Assembly: GCA_002897695.1 (NCBI GenBank)
Contig: BDTG01000040.1
Coordinates: forward strand, 1-8,862
DNA: 8,862 nt
Source: a bacterium BMS3Abin14
GTDB lineage: Bacteria > BMS3Abin14
Direction of reading: 5' to 3'
Below the pieces are notes generated by a model. The model was not told where the DNA came from. It saw only the letters and a program-made list of their open reading frames with translations, and searched no databases. The translations under genes and the position numbers were made by a program. This document shows positions 6,637 to 8,862 of the stretch, one piece after another (positions within the stretch are counted from its first letter, which is position 1; each line of letters opens with the position of its first letter).

Positions 6637-7296
6637 ATGATTTGTGAGGAGTTTCCGGAACTGATCAAGGTGTTTGTGGCCGATGACCACCCACTGCTGC
6701 GAGCTGGTTTAAGGCTTTCTTTCACGGTGGAAAACGGGTTCGAGTACGTTGGAGAGGCCGCGGATGGGTTTACAGCTGTGGACAAGATAAAGGCCCAGCG
6801 CCCCGATGTTTGCCTTATCGACATCGATATGCCGGGGCTTTCCGGCATCGAGGTAATCAAGATCATAAGGAAGACATCTTCTGAAATGAAGATTCTCGCA
6901 CTTTCCACTTTCAAGGACGAAAAATTCGTTAAAGACGCCATGAGAGCCGGAGCGGATGGCTATCTCCTCAAAAGCATCGGTCTCGACGATCTTGGAGATA
7001 TCATTAGAGCTTTTTACCGTGGGGAGCAGATAATCTCTCCATATTTGGCCAATCTGACCCTACTGTGTCATGTGGAGGTTGAATCTTCCCAGGGTCCCCT
7101 TGATCAGCTGACCAGAAGGCAGCACGAAGTTTTTAATCTTATTGTCGAAGGTAAGTGCAACAAGGACATTGGGCGCCATCTGTACATCAGCGAGGATACG
7201 GTTAAAACCCATGTTAAAAATATTTACAGGAAGATACGTGCCAGGAACCGGGTTGAAGCGATAAAGGTCGCCCATGAGATGAAAGCCAGAATGTGA
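6637..7296 (+). CDS. NarL/FixJ-family response regulator (receiver plus LuxR-type HTH)
   Basis: A 219-residue DNA-binding regulator and the likely phosphorylation target of the kinase encoded 140 nt upstream. The receiver (about 9-130) has acidic residues D16 and D17 in VADDHP, phospho-acceptor D62 in LIDIDMPG, the switch S90 in LALS and K112 in LLKS. The C-terminal LuxR HTH (about 157-212) reads LTRRQHEVFNLIVEG, then NKDIGRHLYISEDTVKTHVKNIYRKI. All features of a functional regulator are present. GGAGG lies 8 nt before the ATG. The 140-nt gap after the kinase holds no convincing gene or terminator, so co-transcription is likely. The target promoter is unknown; the gldA upstream gap is the nearest candidate. 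Confidence 0.93.
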   Translation: MICEEFPELIKVFVADDHPLLRAGLRLSFTVENGFEYVGEAADGFTAVDKIKAQRPDVCLIDIDMPGLSGIEVIKIIRKTSSEMKILALSTFKDEKFVKDAMRAGADGYLLKSIGLDDLGDIIRAFYRGEQIISPYLANLTLLCHVEVESSQGPLDQLTRRQHEVFNLIVEGKCNKDIGRHLYISEDTVKTHVKNIYRKIRARNRVEAIKVAHEMKARM

Positions 7297-7347
7297 GCCG
7301 CAGGACGACCTTGGGAACGATTATTGCCAAACACAACGGAGGTGGTA

Positions 7348-7761
7348 ATGAAAATATTATTTGCTGACCAGGACCCGCTTTACAGAACAGCGCTGAAGTA
7401 CAGCCTTGATTGTGAAGAAGATTTCATCTCAGTGGGTGATTCCTGGGACGGCATGAAATCCGTCAATCGAATGAGGCCCGACCCGCCGGACGTCTGTTTG
7501 ATCGACCTGAACGGAAACGGTTTTCAATGCCTCAGAACGATCAGGACACTTAAAAAAAACTTTCCGCAGACAAAAGTGATCATTCTGTCGTCTTATGACG
7601 ATGAAAACAGCATCAACGAGGCGGTTGTTGCCGGCGCAGATGCCTACATCCTGAAAAGCATTGGATCCAAGGAATTAGCCCAAGTTGTCAGGGCTCTCCA
7701 CAAGGGTTCGACAATCAGCTCTTTTTATATGCTGAACAGTGGAAAGCATCACCCCCTCTGA
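7348..7761 (+). CDS. Stand-alone receiver-domain protein, degenerate, paralogous to the preceding regulator
   Basis: A 137-residue receiver without an output domain. It aligns with the preceding regulator (shared PDVCLID, AGADxYxLKSIG and VxRAxxxG segments), so it probably arose by duplication and loss of the HTH. The acceptor D53 and K103 in ILKSIG are kept, with serine at 81/82. However, the acidic pair has become D7-Q8 (ADQDP), and the loop after D53 reads LNGNG, about three residues shorter, with the usual MPG missing. Mg2+ binding and phosphorylation may therefore be altered. It could act as a phosphate sink, an adaptor or a phosphorylation-independent switch. The ATG at 7348 is preferred over one 8 codons upstream because GGAGG sits 5 nt before it. 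It starts 51 nt after the previous stop, so the two are likely co-transcribed. Confidence 0.85.
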   Translation: MKILFADQDPLYRTALKYSLDCEEDFISVGDSWDGMKSVNRMRPDPPDVCLIDLNGNGFQCLRTIRTLKKNFPQTKVIILSSYDDENSINEAVVAGADAYILKSIGSKELAQVVRALHKGSTISSFYMLNSGKHHPL

Positions 7762-7807
7762 TTTACTCCACCTCTCCAATATCACCCGAAATACACCCGA
7801 AAAGGTG

Positions 7808-7829
7808 AAAAAAACCCCCAATTCGGGGG
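7808..7829 (-). terminator. Intrinsic-terminator-like hairpin, orientated for minus-strand transcripts
   Basis: CCCCC-AATTC-GGGGG (7815-7829) is preceded on the plus strand by seven A residues. Read on the minus strand it is therefore a GC stem followed by TTTTTTT, a classical intrinsic terminator. In the plus direction, 54 nt after the receiver gene stop, only a weak T-rich stretch follows (ATTGCTTCT), so it may end that operon less efficiently. No minus-strand gene is recognisable immediately to the right. Confidence 0.6.
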
Positions 7830-7889
7830 ATTGCTTCTGCTCCCATTTTATTCTTTCATGTAGAAAGGGGAAGATTCTCCCTTGGAGTT

Positions 7890-7914
7890 CACTTCTCTCA
7901 GCTGAGAGCAAGTG
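7890..7914. repeat. Long inverted repeat with a 14-bp perfect core palindrome
   Basis: The core CTCTCAGCTGAGAG (7895-7908) is a perfect palindrome flanked by CACTT and AAGTG, which also pair apart from one bulged C. It can form an 11-pair hairpin with a very tight loop or serve as a two-fold symmetric operator. It lies about 300 nt upstream of gldA. Confidence 0.6.
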
Positions 7915-8098
7915 GGTTCGTGGTAGTTTGCGATCCTGAGTTTTTGGGTCGCATAAGCATGGCTTACCAGAAGTTCGATTCCTAGCTGGCAGGGTTGTTC
8001 AGATGCCGAAAATCACGTGGAGCAAAGCACTGCCAGGATTGGGCCGGCCTGCGGTTCAGCTTGTTGATAATGAATATATTCCAAGGTGTGAGGAGGTG

Positions 8099-8113
8099 GT
8101 CAAAAATTTTGAC
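8099..8113. promoter_or_regulatory. Candidate operator palindrome upstream of gldA
   Basis: GTCAAAA-A-TTTTGAC has perfect 7-bp arms around one central base, 93 nt before the gldA start. It overlaps TTGACA (8109-8114), which would be a perfect -35 hexamer, although no good -10 lies 16-18 bp beyond it. A dimeric regulator such as the LuxR-type protein encoded upstream could bind, but no motif knowledge ties it to that family. Confidence 0.4.
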
Positions 8114-8206
8114 ATAGGCTGATGGAGTAGCTTGGAGGGTTTCAACTTAGAACCCAAAACTTGCGATTTGGCCCCAGACTGAATTGTGGGGAAAAGGAGG
8201 TAGGAC

Positions 8207-8862
8207 ATGGCAAGGCTACTGTTGGCGCCATCCAGGTATATCCAGGGTGCTGGTGCGATCAAGGAAATCGGAACTCACGCGAGTAATTTTGGTACGAAAG
8301 CCCTCTTGACAGGTGGACGTTCGGCTCTTTCATCCTGTGGGTCAGCCATCGAGTCCAGCTTGAAAGAGAAGGGCATTACGTGTAAATCGGAGAGCTTTAA
8401 CGGCGAGTGCTGTGACAAAGAGATTCAGAGACTTGTGGGCGCAGGAAAAGCCCAGGGCGCGAATCTGGTGATTGCAGCCGGTGGGGGCAAAGTCATCGAC
8501 ACGGGGAAAGCCGTGGCCCATGAGATGAAAGTCCCCGTCATTGTTGTGCCTACCATAGCTTCTACGGATGCTCCATGTTCGGCTCTTTCGGTCATTTACA
8601 CAGAAGGCGGTGTATTTGATCGCTATCTGGTTCTTCCAAAAAACCCGGAGTGCGTTCTCGTTGACACCGCCGTCGTGGCACAGGCCCCCGTGGAGTTTCT
8701 CATCGCTGGCATGGGCGATGCTCTGGCCACATTCTGGGAGGCCGATACATGTGCCAAGAGTTGTAAGCCGAATGTCCTGACAGGCGGCACTCCGCCCACC
8801 CTTTCCGCCATAGCTTTGGCAAGACTCTGCTACGATACCCTTCTGGAATCCGGCCTTCAGGC
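8207..8862 (+). CDS. gldA: Glycerol dehydrogenase, 5' part; runs off the right edge
   Basis: Oxidises glycerol to dihydroxyacetone with NAD+ in the cytoplasm; it belongs to the metal-dependent family III alcohol dehydrogenases. The 218 visible residues are over half of the usual 365 or so. They show RYIQGAGAI (10-18), the nucleotide-binding AGGGKVIDTGKA (91-102), the substrate-domain signature PTIASTDAPCSALSVIYT (115-132), FDRYLVLPKNP (137-147) and GMGDALATFWEA (168-179). D171 in the last motif should be the Zn-ligand aspartate; the two histidine ligands lie beyond the edge. Similarity to E. coli GldA is strong throughout. The ATG at 8207 follows AAGGAGG with a 6-nt spacer. It lies 445 nt downstream of the two-component genes on the same strand, suggesting its own promoter under their control. 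Cysteine content (for example C69, C70) is higher than I would expect. Confidence 0.93.
   Translation, partial: MARLLLAPSRYIQGAGAIKEIGTHASNFGTKALLTGGRSALSSCGSAIESSLKEKGITCKSESFNGECCDKEIQRLVGAGKAQGANLVIAAGGGKVIDTGKAVAHEMKVPVIVVPTIASTDAPCSALSVIYTEGGVFDRYLVLPKNPECVLVDTAVVAQAPVEFLIAGMGDALATFWEADTCAKSCKPNVLTGGTPPTLSAIALARLCYDTLLESGLQ

Larger units (their letters stand above)
7762..8206. other. 445-nt non-coding gap rich in inverted repeats, upstream of gldA
   Basis: No frame here has gene-like content or a supported start. Besides the separately listed sites, potential stems are 7930-7936 with 7946-7952 (GCGATCC/GGGTCGC, one G-U), TAAGC-ATG-GCTTA (7954-7966), CTGGCAG (7986-7992) with CTGCCAG (8030-8036), GGGTT/AACCC (8137-8155) and CCCCA/TGGGG ending at 8191, three bases before the gldA Shine-Dalgarno run. 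A direct repeat CACCCGAAA occurs twice near 7783-7802. The density suggests a structured 5' leader or several regulator sites. I do not recognise a known riboswitch class, and no good sigma70 promoter was found. Confidence 0.55.

Noticed and set aside
7960-7995. A tRNA-like stretch (AGTTCGATTCC followed by TAGCTGGC)
   Set aside because: The T-loop-like bases are present, but the T-stem does not pair and no matching 5' acceptor strand, D-arm or anticodon arm exists upstream.
7986-8002. A possible sigma54 promoter (TGGCAGG, then TTCA)
   Set aside because: The -24 half is fair, but the -12 GC is missing, and no sigma54 activator with an AAA+ domain is encoded in the window.

Overview
The window looks like a chromosomal segment from an anaerobic Gram-negative bacterium. 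A sulfate-reducer-like (Desulfobacterota/deltaproteobacterial) host is my best guess, but that is inference. The pointers are an oxygen-sensitive class III ribonucleotide reductase, a PocR-domain sensor kinase, NarL-type regulators and moderate GC with strong Shine-Dalgarno sites. No rRNA, tRNA or CRISPR array is visible.

Left part (1-1641, minus strand): the 5' part of nrdD, the anaerobic ribonucleoside-triphosphate reductase, runs off the left edge. Its upstream region is layered. A sigma70-type promoter (-35 TTGACA, 17-bp spacer, -10 TATATA) carries two NrdR-box-like palindromes exactly 32 bp apart. The predicted transcript begins almost at the first base of a cobalamin riboswitch (1399-1590). 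A roughly 200-nt leader with two perfect hairpins follows, the second abutting the nrdD ribosome binding site. The design implies repression by NrdR (nucleotide status) and by B12, as expected where a B12-dependent class II reductase can substitute.

Middle part (1825-4534): a zone of decayed genes. A COG3618-type amidohydrolase without its N-terminal third (minus) abuts, within a few bases near 2368, an IS1182-family transposase without its N-terminus (plus). The transposase still has its DDE residues. Next comes an intact cyanase gene, cynS (minus). It is followed by a short in-frame remnant of glycerol kinase made of two, perhaps three, conserved blocks that lie far apart in an intact GlpK (minus).

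Right part (4817-8862, plus strand): a signalling cluster of a soluble PocR-PAS histidine kinase, a NarL/LuxR-type response regulator and a stand-alone, degenerate receiver. It is followed by a 445-nt non-coding gap rich in inverted repeats, then the 5' part of gldA (glycerol dehydrogenase), which runs off the right edge. PocR domains are predicted sensors of small molecules such as diols, so the simplest reading is a two-component system tuning glycerol or diol oxidation. The glycerol kinase remnant beside it suggests the locus once held a fuller glycerol module.

The most noteworthy points are the combined NrdR/B12 control of nrdD, the PocR kinase cluster with its receiver lacking the MPG loop, the structured gap before gldA, and the two scrambled gene remnants.
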